Source: JAPPLB01 sp965218555 | GTDB taxonomy: Bacteria; Acidobacteriota; Terriglobia; Bryobacterales; UBA6623 | Assembly (NCBI GenBank): GCA_965218555.1 | Contig: OZ244625.1 | Location: forward strand, 2,232,001 to 2,296,000 | Reading direction: 5' to 3' | Length of the DNA stretch: 64,000 bases | Shown here: piece by piece, positions 43,296-52,691 of the stretch | How the letters are laid out: every line of letters starts with the position of its first letter | How positions within the stretch are numbered: position 1 is the first letter of the stretch | Notes under the pieces: generated by a model | What the model was told of the DNA's origin: nothing | The model's input: the letters and a program-made list of their open reading frames with translations, nothing else | Database searches by the model: none | Program-made: the position numbers and the translations under genes

Positions 43296-43344
43296 GGGTT
43301 TGGAGCTTTCCGCTCACCGCTACCTGGCGGAAAGCGGAGAACCC
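43296..43344 (-). promoter_or_regulatory. 49-nt leader stem-loop, copy 1
   Basis: Read on the minus strand it begins GGGTTCTCC, has the 9-bp stem GCTTTCCGC/GCGGAAAGC with a 13-nt loop, and ends AACCC. GGGTT pairs with AACCC across a 4x4 internal loop. It lies directly upstream of the SD of the 79-residue gene. It is the outlying copy of a family otherwise confined to 58.9-63.8 kb. Just upstream (43363-43440) is what looks like the end of a zinc-ribbon gene (FCRICRWPDCGYES) without a start. Confidence 0.75.
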
Positions 43345-43485
43345 TGCCAGGAAAGACGATTGCTACGAGCTGGACTCGTAGCCGCAATCGGGCCAGCGGC
43401 AAATCCTGCAGAACCCGCCGCGGCCGTCCTCGATAGGGCATCTAGCGGGTAGTCTGCCGACGCAACCGGGTAGGCTAGGGGATCG

Positions 43486-43977
43486 ATGGAACTGCTGGCG
43501 ATGATCGCGGTGCTGATCGCGTTCCATGTGATCGCGGAGGCGGTGCGCCGTGCGCGGCGCAAGCAGCCGGGGGACACGATCAAAGGATGGGTGCGGGTGA
43601 CGGACGCTGACGGCATCAAGGTGAGGGGCTACACCGTGCGCCTGGCCGGCCTTGACGCTCCGGAGTGGAATCAGCCGGCGAAGCACCGCTTCGGATTCTG
43701 GTTCAACCACGGCAAGCGGGTGAAGCGGGCGCTGAAGCGCAAGGTTGGCGGCAAGCGGGTGCAAGTGGCGGTCGAGGGGATCGACCGCTACGGTCGCGTG
43801 CTGGGGACGGTGAGCCGCCGTGGTCAAGACGTTGGGGAGTGGCTGGTACGGTCCGGCCACGCGATAGCCTGCTATGATAGCCGCTACAAGGCTGCCGAGC
43901 GCGAGGCTCACAGCGAGCGGCGCGGCATGTGGGGGTACAAAAAGGTATACGATCCGAGGGCCTGGCGACGCAAATAG
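43486..43977 (+). CDS. Thermonuclease-like (SNase family) protein, membrane-anchored
   Basis: The 163-residue protein has an N-terminal hydrophobic segment (LLAMIAVLIAFHVIAEAV) and a staphylococcal-nuclease OB-fold domain: GWVRVTDADGIKVRG, then VRLAGLDAPEWNQPA, where the arginine and aspartate are active-site residues, and GIDRYGRVLGTV. EREAHSERRGMWGY near the end is the usual family close. The calcium-binding segment normally DGDT is altered (DADGI), so activity may be changed. It probably degrades nucleic acid at the cell surface or periplasm. Confidence 0.85.
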   Translation: MELLAMIAVLIAFHVIAEAVRRARRKQPGDTIKGWVRVTDADGIKVRGYTVRLAGLDAPEWNQPAKHRFGFWFNHGKRVKRALKRKVGGKRVQVAVEGIDRYGRVLGTVSRRGQDVGEWLVRSGHAIACYDSRYKAAEREAHSERRGMWGYKKVYDPRAWRRK

Positions 43978-44026
43978 AAGATCAGCGCCGACGCGGCCTA
44001 TGCGGCAGCGGGCCTTCGCGCGGCGG

Positions 44027-44332
44027 CTAGTGTCGAATGTCGTCTCTTGACGGCGCAGGCGGCGGTTGGGATCGAGGAGCAGGGCGGGGCCCATCCGTGA
44101 AGAGCTCCGCCCGGGTGCGCCGAAGCCAGCTATGCGGAATGAACAGCACAGTGAGGTAATAGGCAGCCAAAAAGAAGCCGAGGGCAAGGTGATGGTCGGG
44201 GGATCGCAGAAACGGTGAGATCAGACAGAAGCAAGCGAAGCCGAAGAGGATCAAGAAGAGTCGCCGGCGCTCCCGTCTGGTTGATGTCAGGAGTTGATCT
44301 TCGAAGGGCTGCCGCATGGGAGAAGTATGCAT
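44027..44332 (-). CDS. Small membrane protein, 101 residues
   Basis: It has a basic N-terminus (RRERRRLF) and two predicted membrane segments, FLILFGFACFCLISPFL and LGFFLAAYYLTVLFIPHS, followed by a proline-rich cytoplasmic tail. An alternative ATG five codons downstream (MRQPFEDQLL) is possible. No family recognised, and the SD is weak. It lies between the SNase gene and another small membrane protein gene. Confidence 0.5.
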   Translation of the reverse strand: MHTSPMRQPFEDQLLTSTRRERRRLFLILFGFACFCLISPFLRSPDHHLALGFFLAAYYLTVLFIPHSWLRRTRAELFTDGPRPAPRSQPPPAPSRDDIRH

Positions 44333-44516
44333 CGGCGGGGCGCGACCGGCAAGAAAGCGGCCGACGTGGCTACTTCTCCGATCTCGAATCTGAAGCCAGA
44401 GCGAACCTCGATGGCCACCGGCCGCGGATCGAGGGGTTCTCTCGCCCGCGTGTGGGCCGGCGGCCGTGACGGTCTTACCGTGCGGGGATCTCGCAAGAGC
44501 TCCCCCGTCAGTCGGT

Positions 44517-44741
44517 TCACATCAGGTAGATGAACAAGCTGGCGAAGATCAGGAAGAAGCTGAAGGTGATGATGATTTCGCTCGGAGAGTTTGCGAAGGG
44601 CAGGATGCAAGAGTAGACGAGCAAGGCGCTCAGCAAGCCGAAGAGCGAATAGCGCAAGCGGCGGAGTTCTTTCATAAATCTGGCATGGTTGTAGTCGAAG
44701 CGTTTCTGAAAATCATCAAGACTTTTGTAGAGGCGCCGCAT
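44517..44741 (-). CDS. Small membrane protein, about 74 residues
   Basis: Starting from the ATG at 44741 (MRRLYKSLDDFQKRFDYNHA), a charged amphipathic helix is followed by two hydrophobic helices, LFGLLSALLVYSCILPFA and IIITFSFFLIFASLFIYLM, with the C-terminus ending in the membrane. The open frame extends 12 codons further upstream. Composition argues for a real protein; I see no known family. Confidence 0.45.
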   Translation of the reverse strand: MRRLYKSLDDFQKRFDYNHARFMKELRRLRYSLFGLLSALLVYSCILPFANSPSEIIITFSFFLIFASLFIYLM

Positions 44742-44932
44742 GAAGGTAGTATGGTGCGGCGGAGCGAAGCGGAGCAAGGCAGCGGAGTAAGGTTCTTAAA
44801 GGCGGAGGGGTGGGTGGCAACCGATCCGGGGGATCGAGGGGTGTTCAAGGGTCTCCGTTAGGATCCTCAAAATACTGATACTACGATAGTTATAGGATTT
44901 TGTGGTAAGCTGAGGTTTCCGGTGTTCTCTCC

Positions 44933-46177
44933 ATGAAAGGCATAACTGAAGACATAACCCCACAGGGAACACGAACCCCGAAACGGCTTTCCGCGACCTT
45001 CGTCAAGACCGTCACGAGGCCCGGCCGCTACGGCGACGGACGCGGCAGCCACGGGCTCTCGCTGCTGGTCAAGCCGATGAAGCTCGGAGGGTATTCGCGG
45101 ACCTGGAGCCAGCGGCTGCGCATCAATGGCAAGCCGGTCAGTATCGGGCTCGGCTCGTTTCCAGTCGTCACGCTGGCAGAGGCTCGCAAGGCCGCCCTGG
45201 AGAATCGCCGCGCCACCGCAAGGGGGCATGATCCGCGCAGCTCCGTCCCGACGCTCGCGCAGGCGAGCGAGAGGGTGCTGGCGATCCATTCCGCCAGCTG
45301 GAAGCACGGCGCTCGTTCGGCGCAGACCTGGCGAAACAGTCTCCGCGATTACGTGCTTCCGGTGCTGGGCCGCAAGCGCGTAGACCGCATCACCACGACA
45401 GACATCATGTCCGTGTTGCTGCCGCACTGGGCAACGAAGCACGAGACGATGCGCCGCATCAAGCAGCGGCTCAGCAGGATCTTCCGCTGGGCCGTGGCTG
45501 AGGGCTACCGGGCGGACGATCCCGCCGGAGCCACACTTGCCGCGCCCCTGCCCAGGAACGGACGAGCGACGCGGCATTTCGCCGCGTTGCCGCACGGCGA
45601 GGTCGCGGCCGCGATCGAGACCGTGCGGAACAGCGGGGCCTGGCCGGGAACCAAAGCCGCCTTCGAGTTCCTCGTCTTGACGGCGTGCAGGTCCGGCGAG
45701 GTCCGGCTGTCCGAGTGGCGGGAAGTCGACCTGGAGTCCAGTGTCTGGACGATCCAGGCTGATCGATCCAAGACAAGGCGCGAGCACAAGGTACCGCTGC
45801 CACCGCGAGCGCTCGCCGTGCTGGACCAGGCGCGATAACTCTCGCACGGTGAGGGGCTGATCATTCCGTCCGTTACCGGCAAGCCGCTTTCGGACGCGAC
45901 GCTGTCGAAGCTGCTCCGGGAGCAAGGCATCCAAGCGGTCCCGCATGGATTCCGGTCGTCATTCCACGATTGGTGCGGGGAGACGGGCCAGTCGCGCGAA
46001 GTTGCCGAGGCGTGTTTGGCGCATGCCGTCAAGAGCAAGGTCGAGGCGGCCTATGCGCGATTGGACCTGCTCAATCGACGTCGGACACTGATGCAGGCTT
46101 GGGCGAACTATCTCTCAGACACAGCCCAAACAGGTCTAGTTGGCGCGGATATTCGATCGCGACGTCAGGGAAGTTGA
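44933..46177 (+). pseudogene. P4-type tyrosine integrase with one in-frame stop
   Basis: The frame encodes a full P4-like integrase: an N-terminal arm-binding (DUF4102-like) domain with LRINGKPVSIGLGSFPVVTL, a core-binding domain, and the catalytic domain with Arg in TACRSGEVRLSEW. At 45836-45838 a TAA interrupts it. The frame then continues in register through VPHGFRSSFHDW (His and Arg), CLAHAV (His) and AAYARLD (Tyr nucleophile) to the stop at 46175. A single substitution, for example GAA to TAA, explains it. The truncated product lacks the nucleophile, so it should be inactive unless the stop is read through. Confidence 0.85.
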
Positions 46178-46210
46178 TGACATGGTGAGAGGCACGATAC
46201 GATCTCCGGA

Positions 46211-47797
46211 TCAGAGACGCTGGCATCCTCTAAAGATCGACACAAGACCACCGCGATTCTCGTTGTCCGCCACGATTATAAACTCACCTGGGTTCCCTGT
46301 GGCCTCGATACCTTCGTATTTATCAGAAGACATCAACCTACATACCCTGTCAAGTTTAAACGAACGAAACTGAGCTTTCCTTGTAGACGTGTCTATTTCG
46401 CCCAAGCGATAAACGAAACTGGAGAAGTTCTCGCCGTCCTCAATAGCACCGGTAGCCCATATCACTTGATAGCTTTTACCTTTCCTTTGACCGGCCAATC
46501 CACTCACCCACCGAACATTCTCTGTGTCGCTGATTTCAGGAAGATTGCTAAGCTCTGGAATCTCAAATTGGTTCAACTTTTTGATCTTACCAAGTCTATA
46601 TTTACCCTTCCTAGTCAAGACTTCCCAAAGCTGTAACTGAGACGGAACATTTCCTCCTCTCTCCGCAACAACGAACCGCGGCGGGCCGTTCTGATCTTCC
46701 CAACAATGCATTCCTTCTATATTGATAACTTCTCCCGGCAACTTGTAATTCCCGACTTGCTCGAACTGAATCCCGGGGTCATTTGCAAACCTAAGGTTGA
46801 TAAGCTGGCCATTCTTGCTCACACCAGTGATCTTGTCTTCGAATGGCCCACTCTCAAGAATCCACACGTCACGATCACTAGAAACACATATAGATTCGAT
46901 GTCTGTTGGAACATAATCGCTTGACCACTTGACGATAGCTGGATAGATTCTGATTCGCTCCGTATCGATCTCCAGATTGAATAGCCGAGGGAACCGATAT
47001 TCCTTATCGTCAGAGACTACAAGATAATGTGACCTCCACTTCGTGATTCCACTGAGCGGTAGTTTAAACTTGGTCGAGTCGTCTAGTCGACTATGCTCAT
47101 CTGAGGTGTCCATCATCGTGCTGTAGTATCCGAATGCCCGCTTGTTAAACTCTTTTTCTTCGTGAACGAAGTTGTTTGCACTCGATATGCAAGCCAAAAT
47201 GCAGATCAAATATGGCAAGAATACCACTATAGGAGGGCGTCCGTTCGGCCACTGTGTTTTGATCAGATAAATGACAAAGCATGGAATTCCACTTAGAAAT
47301 ACTAGGGCCGACATCAATACCATCGCCCTAGAAAAGTCAATTCGCTTTTGGATTAGTTGTAGTTCTTCGAAATGGTTTGGGTGCTGATATACAGTGTTCT
47401 TCGCGGTATAGTAGAGCTGGCTGATCACAGAACTGGTGTCGGGATTATTGTACAGTCCGTGCTGTTGAAGTTGGCCATTGTCGTAAAGGGAGCGTCCAAG
47501 GCCTGTCAGGGTTCCGTCGTCCTCAAAGAGGACCACGCGTCGCGTTCCATTCTCGCCTTCAAAGTAAGCTGACACGGGATCAGTAAAATCATCGGAGACG
47601 TTTTCGATGAACATCCCGAAAGCAAACCCAAATGTGATTACTGTAATCACACCCATGACTGAGGAGGAGAAGAAGTGCACTACAATCCAGTCCAACCAAG
47701 GCTTATTGAACACATGCAGAGGGATATATATACCAACCAATGCAACGAGACCAGCCGCGACTGTGAAGAACACATCGTTTAGATTGAATTCGATCAT
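46211..47797 (-). CDS. Membrane protein with C-terminal beta-propeller-like domain
   Basis: The 528-residue protein starts with membrane helices (VFFTVAAGLVALVGIYIPLH, GVITVITFGFAFGMFI, then two more near residues 165-215: MVLMSALVFLSGIPCFVIYL and VFLPYLICILACISS) and continues into about 290 residues of beta-rich sequence. The segments YVPTDIESICVSSDRDVWIL, VINIEGMHCWED and KYEGIEATGNPGEFIIVADN look like blades of an esterase-like-phytase or DUF3616 propeller. The region is visibly richer in A and T than its neighbours and uses codons such as ATA, AGA and TTA, so it was probably acquired separately. The function is unknown. Confidence 0.65.
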   Translation of the reverse strand: MIEFNLNDVFFTVAAGLVALVGIYIPLHVFNKPWLDWIVVHFFSSSVMGVITVITFGFAFGMFIENVSDDFTDPVSAYFEGENGTRRVVLFEDDGTLTGLGRSLYDNGQLQQHGLYNNPDTSSVISQLYYTAKNTVYQHPNHFEELQLIQKRIDFSRAMVLMSALVFLSGIPCFVIYLIKTQWPNGRPPIVVFLPYLICILACISSANNFVHEEKEFNKRAFGYYSTMMDTSDEHSRLDDSTKFKLPLSGITKWRSHYLVVSDDKEYRFPRLFNLEIDTERIRIYPAIVKWSSDYVPTDIESICVSSDRDVWILESGPFEDKITGVSKNGQLINLRFANDPGIQFEQVGNYKLPGEVINIEGMHCWEDQNGPPRFVVAERGGNVPSQLQLWEVLTRKGKYRLGKIKKLNQFEIPELSNLPEISDTENVRWVSGLAGQRKGKSYQVIWATGAIEDGENFSSFVYRLGEIDTSTRKAQFRSFKLDRVCRLMSSDKYEGIEATGNPGEFIIVADNENRGGLVSIFRGCQRL

Positions 47798-48317
47798 CGC
47801 AGCCGCCTTTGACTATACCCCAGTTTCCCAATTTAGCTGGTTGGCGTGTAGGATTCATTGACGCCGCTCGCAGTTGGCCCGGGCAAGGGACTCGAAACTG
47901 GCTTAGAACTTATGGACTTGAGGGGCGACTGACCCGATTGGAAGCGATTCCCGTTCCTCGATCGTCCCGGCCAGCGGGTCGTTGCATCCAGTCCGCCTCC
48001 TGGACGCACTGCTCCTTCCAAGCCCATCATCGCCGCCCGCTATCCAAGTCCATGCACGAGCCCAATCTCAGCCCCTAACCCGGCTCCAGCCTCCCGGCCA
48101 CGTGAAGCAGCCAGTAAAGGCCGTAGTTGCTCCGGGCGAACTGCAGCTTCAGCCGCCGACCGATCCGGACCACGCGAGCGATCGTCCTCACAAGATGCCG
48201 GACCAACGGGTACTGCCCGCTTGCCCGCGTCGCCGACGGCAGCAATTATCCGAGGATTAAGGGACAAAAAGACAGAACATTCTAGCATTCTTGCGACAGG
48301 GTGGGAGAAACACGTCT
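47798..48317. other. Gene-free stretch left of the rve-type IS
   Basis: About 520 bp with no supportable gene on either strand. The left part still shares the AT-richer composition of the membrane protein gene; the right part is GC-rich. The 9-bp sequence AACACGTCT at 48309-48317 recurs at 49849-49857 and may be the target duplication of the IS. Confidence 0.4.
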
Positions 48318-49848
48318 TTTCCAATACAAGCCTAAAGGCCGGAGCTGAGCAGGGAGGCTGGCTTCAGAGGGGCCAAGCTCAAGCTGCGGGCGATGGGAGT
48401 CGTCATGCAGCAAGCCGAAGCCTTGAGCCTGGAGCAGATCCGGGCGTTCCTGGAGGGCAGTGAGAATGTCGAGTTTGAAGCGGCCAGCCGGGCCGCGAAG
48501 TACGCGTTGTTCGAGGCCGTGCTGCGCCGGCACCACTATGCCGAACTGGGCCGTCCCGAGAACGGCCTGGTGCGGCGCTTTCTGCAGAAGCTCAGCGGCC
48601 TGAGCCGGGCCCAGGCGACGCGCTTGATCGGGCAGTTCCTGCGCCAGCGCACGGTGCGCCCGACAGCCTACCGCCGGCGGCGCTTCCCGACCCGCTACAC
48701 ATCCGCCGACATTGTGCTGCTGGCCCGCGTCGACGAGGCCCACCGGCAACTCGCCGGGCCGGCGACCTGCGCCATCCTGCGGCGTGAGTTCGAGCTCTAC
48801 CGACGCCCCAAGTTCCGCCGCCTGGCGGGCCTGTCCGTTGCCCACTTGTACAACCTGCGGCGCACCGCCTGTACCGCCAGCACCGCCTGCGCCTCGACAA
48901 GACCCGCCCCACGCCCACCGCCATCGGCGAGCGCCGCCAGCCCGACCCCCGCGGCCTACCGGGCTACGTCCGGGTTAACACCGTGCATTCCCCCGAGCAG
49001 GACGGCACCAAGGGCGCCTACACCATCAACCTGGTCTACCAAGTCACGCAATGGCAAGTATTTGGCTGCGTCGAGCGCATCAGCGAGCACTACCTGGCCC
49101 CGCTGCCGCAGCAGCTCCTGGAACAGTTCCCCTTCGCCATCCGCGGCTACCATTCCGACAACGGCAGCGAGTACATCAACCACACCACGGCCGGCCTACT
49201 GGAGAAGCTGCGCATTGAATTCACCAAGTCCCGGGCCCGCCGCAGCAATGACAACGCCCTCGTCGAAACCAATAACGGCGCCGTCGGGCGCAAGTGGACG
49301 GGCTACCAGTTCCTGCCCTCCCGGGCCACCGACGCGATCCACCGCTTCTACTGCGAGTGGCTCAATCCGTACGTCAATTTCCACCGGCCCTGCGCCTTCG
49401 CTTCGCTGCGGCCGGACCGCCGCGGCAAGCCGCGCCGCGTCTATCGCGACTGGCAGACCCCGTACGAAGCCCTGGCCGCCCTGCCCGCTCCGCAGCGCGG
49501 CTTGCGTGAGGGCGTCACCCTCGCCGCCCTCCAAGCCCGTGCCAGCGAGTGCTCCGACACGGTCTTCGCCGAACGCCTCCAAATGCACCTGCGCTCTCTG
49601 CAACGCACCTGCGAGGACCTCGCACTGCCTTGGTGACGCCCCGCCAGGGTTTGCCCTCGGAAACACCCTCTCCAGTGATGGAGGGGGAGGGGGCCTGGCG
49701 CCGTGCGACCGGTCTATACACGCCCCCCTGTCCCCCTTACATCCCCACCCCCCGCCTTTTTCCCGCTTCTACCGCAGCCTGCTACACTGCCTCAGCCCGC
49801 AGTTCTCCCCACTCCCCTTCAGGCTCATCCTTTAATTGGAATAGAGGA
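48318..49848 (+). mobile_element. Insertion sequence with rve-type transposase
   Basis: AACACGTCT flanks the element directly on both sides, as expected of a 9-bp target duplication. Just inside, TTTTCCAATACAAGCCTAAA on the left resembles the inverse of the right end (TATTCCAATTAAAGG and CCTGAAGG), so imperfect terminal inverted repeats are likely. The transposase gene fills most of it. Confidence 0.5.
48393..49636 (+). pseudogene. Integrase-core (IS481/IS3 superfamily) transposase, frameshifted
   Basis: The N-terminal half (LEGSENVEFEAASRAAKYAL to LSVAHLYNLRR) carries the helix-turn-helix domains and then loses frame near 48860. The C-terminal half, open from 48983, holds the rve core: VYQVTQWQVFGCVERI, YHSDNGSEYINH and TKSRARRSNDNALVET with the final glutamate. 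A missing base explains the break. The residue that is normally the first catalytic aspartate (VDTVH) reads VNTVH, an Asp to Asn change, so it looks inactive twice over. Confidence 0.75.
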
Positions 49849-50120
49849 ACACGTCTGTCAATTTGCAGTTGCTTGGCCCCAGTATTCTTCCTGTTCGATT
49901 CCCCGGAAGTGGCGGTCCGGATAGCCAGGCAGGACCCGGTTTCGGCTTGCGCCGTTTCCGCCCGTTCGCACGTTTGGAGAAATCGCCTCGGTGAACGAGG
50001 GCGTTACCAGACGGGGCGTCGGGAGCGCAACACCCCGGCCAGCGCTAACCGGCCTTGAACCAAGCGGTTGCGATCATCGCTGTGCCAGGCGGGAGCACCG
50101 TTGCGCAACGCGCACCGACG
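49849..50120. other. Gene-free stretch between the rve-type IS and the duplicated GmrSD leader
   Basis: About 270 bp; together with the following duplicated leader it makes some 600 bp without a gene. Apart from the possible 9-bp target duplication at its left edge I see nothing that can be named. Confidence 0.35.
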
Positions 50121-50569
50121 CGGGAGGCCCCCCCCAAAATGGCCCTCGCTTGCACAGTCGGGCCTTTCGGAGAGGTCGCTCCGAGGATCTTTCCTTGCAG
50201 GAAGGCACTCCGGTCCGGGGGGCCGTGGATGCGTCCGTCACGGACTGTTCGGTGCCCATGCGACTGACGTCGTTGGAGTCAATGCTAATTTGCACATTTT
50301 CTGGACTGCGCAATTTTCGTTTGACATTGACAGACGTGTAGTTGCGCTCAAACTCCCAACTCGGCGGTGAGAATCGGCTATAGCGGAACTAGGGCGGTCG
50401 CCCGTCGACCTGACTCGCATCCAACATCAAGACCCAAATCACACTAGTCAAACCCAAATCCGCTATGTACCAGACCGGCCATACCACTGAGGAGACCCTC
50501 GAACAAATCCACAAGCGCGACCTCGTGCTCCCTGCGATTCAGAGGGAGTTCGTCTGGCGTCCAGGAACA
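50121..50569 (+). repeat. Duplicated GmrSD leader plus gene start, copy 1
   Basis: This stretch and 52410-52790 are diverged copies: both hold a block with CCCTCGCTTGC and CCTTTCGGAGAGGTCGCTCC, a CCTTGCAGGAAGG hairpin, then ACAGACGTGTA and CTCAAACTCCCAACTCGGCG, and end in the first 35 codons of a GmrSD-like gene. Conservation extends through both the leader and the coding start, so this is a tandem duplication of the whole promoter-gene unit rather than of the gene alone. Confidence 0.6.
50465..50569 (+). pseudogene. GmrSD-like gene start, cut off by the IS1182-like element
   Basis: Thirty-five codons (MYQTGHTTEETLEQIHKRDL, then VLPAIQREFVWRP) match the N-terminus of the intact GmrSD-like gene at 52692 almost residue for residue. 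The frame then meets the left end of the IS at 50570. The remainder of this copy is not present on the far side of the IS. Confidence 0.8.
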
Positions 50570-52042
50570 CTAGCAGTCCGTGGTAAAAGTACATTTCATG
50601 GGACAATTGTTTTATGGCGATGGGGCGACGTAAGCGGCGGCAACGGCAGAAAGATCTGTGGGTAGCGGTGTGTGACATGCCGCGCACTGCGGCGCATCCC
50701 TTCTATCGCAAGCTCAACGAACTGCTGGACGAACACGGCTTTGATCACTTTGTGGAAGGGCTTTGCGAGAAGTTCTATGCGCCCACGATGGGACGGCCCT
50801 CGCTGGTGCCCGGCATCTATTTCCGCAGCCTGCTGATCGGGTACTTCGAAGGCATCGACTCCGAGCGTGGGATCGGGTGGCGTATCGGGGACTCGCTGTC
50901 GCTGCGGCACTTCCTGCAGGTTGAGTTCGATGAGGCGACGCCCGAGCACTCGACGATCTCACGCACCCGGCGGCTGATCGATCTGGAAACGCATCGCGCG
51001 GTGTTCGGTTGGGTGTTACAGCTTGTGGCGAAGGCCGGACTGCTCAAAGGCGGCACGATCGGGGTGGACGCCACGACGCTGGAGGCGAACGCGGCGCTGC
51101 GTACGATCGTGCGGCGGGCGAGCGGGGAGAGCTACGAAGAGTTCCTGACCCGGCTGGCGGCGGAGTCGGGGATCGAAACGCCGACGAGGGAGCAGTTGGC
51201 GAAGCTCGACAAGAAGCGCAACAACAAAGGCTCGAACAAAGATTGGCGCCACCCCCATGATCCTGACGCGAAGATCACCAAGATGAAAGACGGGCGCACG
51301 CACTTGGCCCACAAGGCCGAACAGGCGGTGGACTTGGAGACGGGCGCAGTGCTGGCGGTAACGCTGGAAGGCGCCGACCAAGGCGACACGACGACGCTGG
51401 CCGAGACGCTGAGCGAGGCGGCGGAACAAGTGGCGGCGGTGGCTGCGGACGAGCAGGCGAACGAGCAGATGGCGGCGGCGGGGATCACCGAAGTGGTGGC
51501 CGATAAGGGATATCACAGCAACGACGTGTTGACGGACTTGACGGACTTGGAGATCCGTTGCTACATCAGCGAACCGGATCGTGGCCGACGACGCTGGCGA
51601 GGTAAGCCGCAGGCGCGGGCCGCGGTGTACGCCAATCGGCGGCGGATCCGCGGGGCGCGGGGGCGACGCTTATTGCGCTGGCGCGCCGAGCGGGTCGAAC
51701 GCAGCTTTGCTCATTTGTATGATCGCGGCGGGATGAGGCGGACGCATCTGCGGGGCCGAAGAAATATTTGCAAGCGACTCCTGATTCAGGTGAGCGGCTT
51801 CAACCTGTCGCTGGTGCTGCGACAGAAGCTGGGCGCGGGCACGCCGCGGGGGGTGCGGGTGGCGAAAAAGGCCCTCCGACGGCTCGAAAAACAGCTATCG
51901 CGACGACTGCAGACTGCAAGGCGGACTTGGCGCCGCTGCCGCCATGCGTTGGGTTGGACGTTCTTCGAAGCGAAACTGCAATCCCCCTTCCAAGCGTCGG
52001 CCCCTCTCGCTGAAAATGACTACTTCTGCCACGGGCTGCTAG
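50570..52042 (+). mobile_element. IS1182-like insertion sequence
   Basis: The ends are good inverted repeats: left CTAGCAGTCCGTGGTAAAAG and, inverted, right CTAGCAGCCCGTGGCAGAAG. The element is about 1.47 kb with a single transposase gene. Flanks differ (GmrSD start on the left, an unrelated reverse-strand fragment on the right) and no target duplication is visible, so a deletion or recombination at the IS has probably taken place. Confidence 0.75.
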
Positions 52043-52674
52043 GCCTTGAAGAACACGCACGCACCGGGGTTGCGCAGCGCGATCAGGTCGAGGATCGGCA
52101 CGCTCTCTGGAGCCGGCCAGGGCGCGTGGTGGGGGTGCGCGTACCAGGCGATAATGCCCGCCATGACCGCGACGGCCGTTCGCGCTCTCATCATGCCCTT
52201 TCCGCCGCGAGGGGCTGTGGTCGGGCGATTCGACCGCCCGGCTCCCCGTGCTGCGGGGAAATTGCCCCGGCGCAGCATCCGCGGGGCGTCGGCGCAGCAC
52301 GGTTTGCGCGCTGTGCGCAGCAGTCGCGGCGGTGGCAAGGCCTTGTCCGTCATGCGGTTAGCGATCCGCGCGGGACGGCCGGCGCAGGCAGGCCGCAGCA
52401 CCGGCGGGGCGGGAGCGCCCCCCGAAAACGGCCCTCGCTTGCGCAGCCGGACCTTTCGGAGAGGTCGCTCCCGGGAATCTTCCTTGCAGGAAGGCTGTGT
52501 GGCCCCAGGGGGGCGCAGAGGCGTCTGGTATGGGCAGCGGGTACCCACGCGATCGCGACAGACGTGTACTTGGGCTCAAACTCCCAACTCGGCGTGGGGA
52601 TCGGCTATAACGGGACTGGGGCGAGCGTCAGTAGACCAGACTCGCATCCCATATCAAAACCGCGAACACAATAG
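50614..52674 (+). CDS. IS1182-family transposase, reading frame runs past the IS end
   Basis: The first 450 residues or so are a DDE transposase of the IS1182/IS5 type: VCDMPRTAAHPFYRKLNELL, FEGIDSERGIGWRIGDSLSL, DEATPEHSTISRTRRLID, GTIGVDATTLEANAALR with the first aspartate, VVADKGYHSNDVL with the second, and WRAERVERSFAHLYDRGGMR with the glutamate. The frame has no stop within the IS and continues about 210 codons through the flank to 52674; that tail is arginine-rich non-native sequence. A lost stop or a small frameshift near the end is likely, so the true protein probably ended near 51950-52040. Confidence 0.75.
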   Translation: MAMGRRKRRQRQKDLWVAVCDMPRTAAHPFYRKLNELLDEHGFDHFVEGLCEKFYAPTMGRPSLVPGIYFRSLLIGYFEGIDSERGIGWRIGDSLSLRHFLQVEFDEATPEHSTISRTRRLIDLETHRAVFGWVLQLVAKAGLLKGGTIGVDATTLEANAALRTIVRRASGESYEEFLTRLAAESGIETPTREQLAKLDKKRNNKGSNKDWRHPHDPDAKITKMKDGRTHLAHKAEQAVDLETGAVLAVTLEGADQGDTTTLAETLSEAAEQVAAVAADEQANEQMAAAGITEVVADKGYHSNDVLTDLTDLEIRCYISEPDRGRRRWRGKPQARAAVYANRRRIRGARGRRLLRWRAERVERSFAHLYDRGGMRRTHLRGRRNICKRLLIQVSGFNLSLVLRQKLGAGTPRGVRVAKKALRRLEKQLSRRLQTARRTWRRCRHALGWTFFEAKLQSPFQASAPLAENDYFCHGLLGLEEHARTGVAQRDQVEDRHALWSRPGRVVGVRVPGDNARHDRDGRSRSHHALSAARGCGRAIRPPGSPCCGEIAPAQHPRGVGAARFARCAQQSRRWQGLVRHAVSDPRGTAGAGRPQHRRGGSAPRKRPSLAQPDLSERSLPGIFLAGRLCGPRGAQRRLVWAAGTHAIATDVYLGSNSQLGVGIGYNGTGASVSRPDSHPISKPRTQ
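52039..52194 (-). pseudogene. Small membrane-protein fragment cut by the IS right end
   Basis: On the minus strand, MMRARTAVAVMAGIIAWYAH with a membrane helix and then PESVPILDLIALRNPGACVF runs into the IS, whose last bases provide the stop. A weak SD-like GAAAGGG precedes the ATG. It looks like the 5' end of a longer gene (some conjugation coupling proteins begin this way), but the fragment is too short to identify. Confidence 0.3.
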
Positions 52675-52691
52675 TCCAACCCGAATCTGCC
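52195..52691. repeat. GmrSD leader, copy 2 (52410 onward), in an otherwise gene-free stretch
   Basis: About 500 bp upstream of the intact GmrSD-like gene. The right part (from about 52410) is the second copy of the duplicated leader described at 50121: CCCTCGCTTGC, ACCTTTCGGAGAGGTCGCTC, TCCTTGCAGGAAGG, ACAGACGTGTA, CTCAAACTCCCAACTCGGCG. Short hairpins in it suggest a structured leader or a promoter with operators. I see no gene. Confidence 0.5.

Noticed and set aside
52043..52674. C-terminal 210 residues of the IS1182 transposase frame as a functional domain
   Set aside because: The frame leaves the IS and continues through the duplicated non-coding leader of the GmrSD gene.
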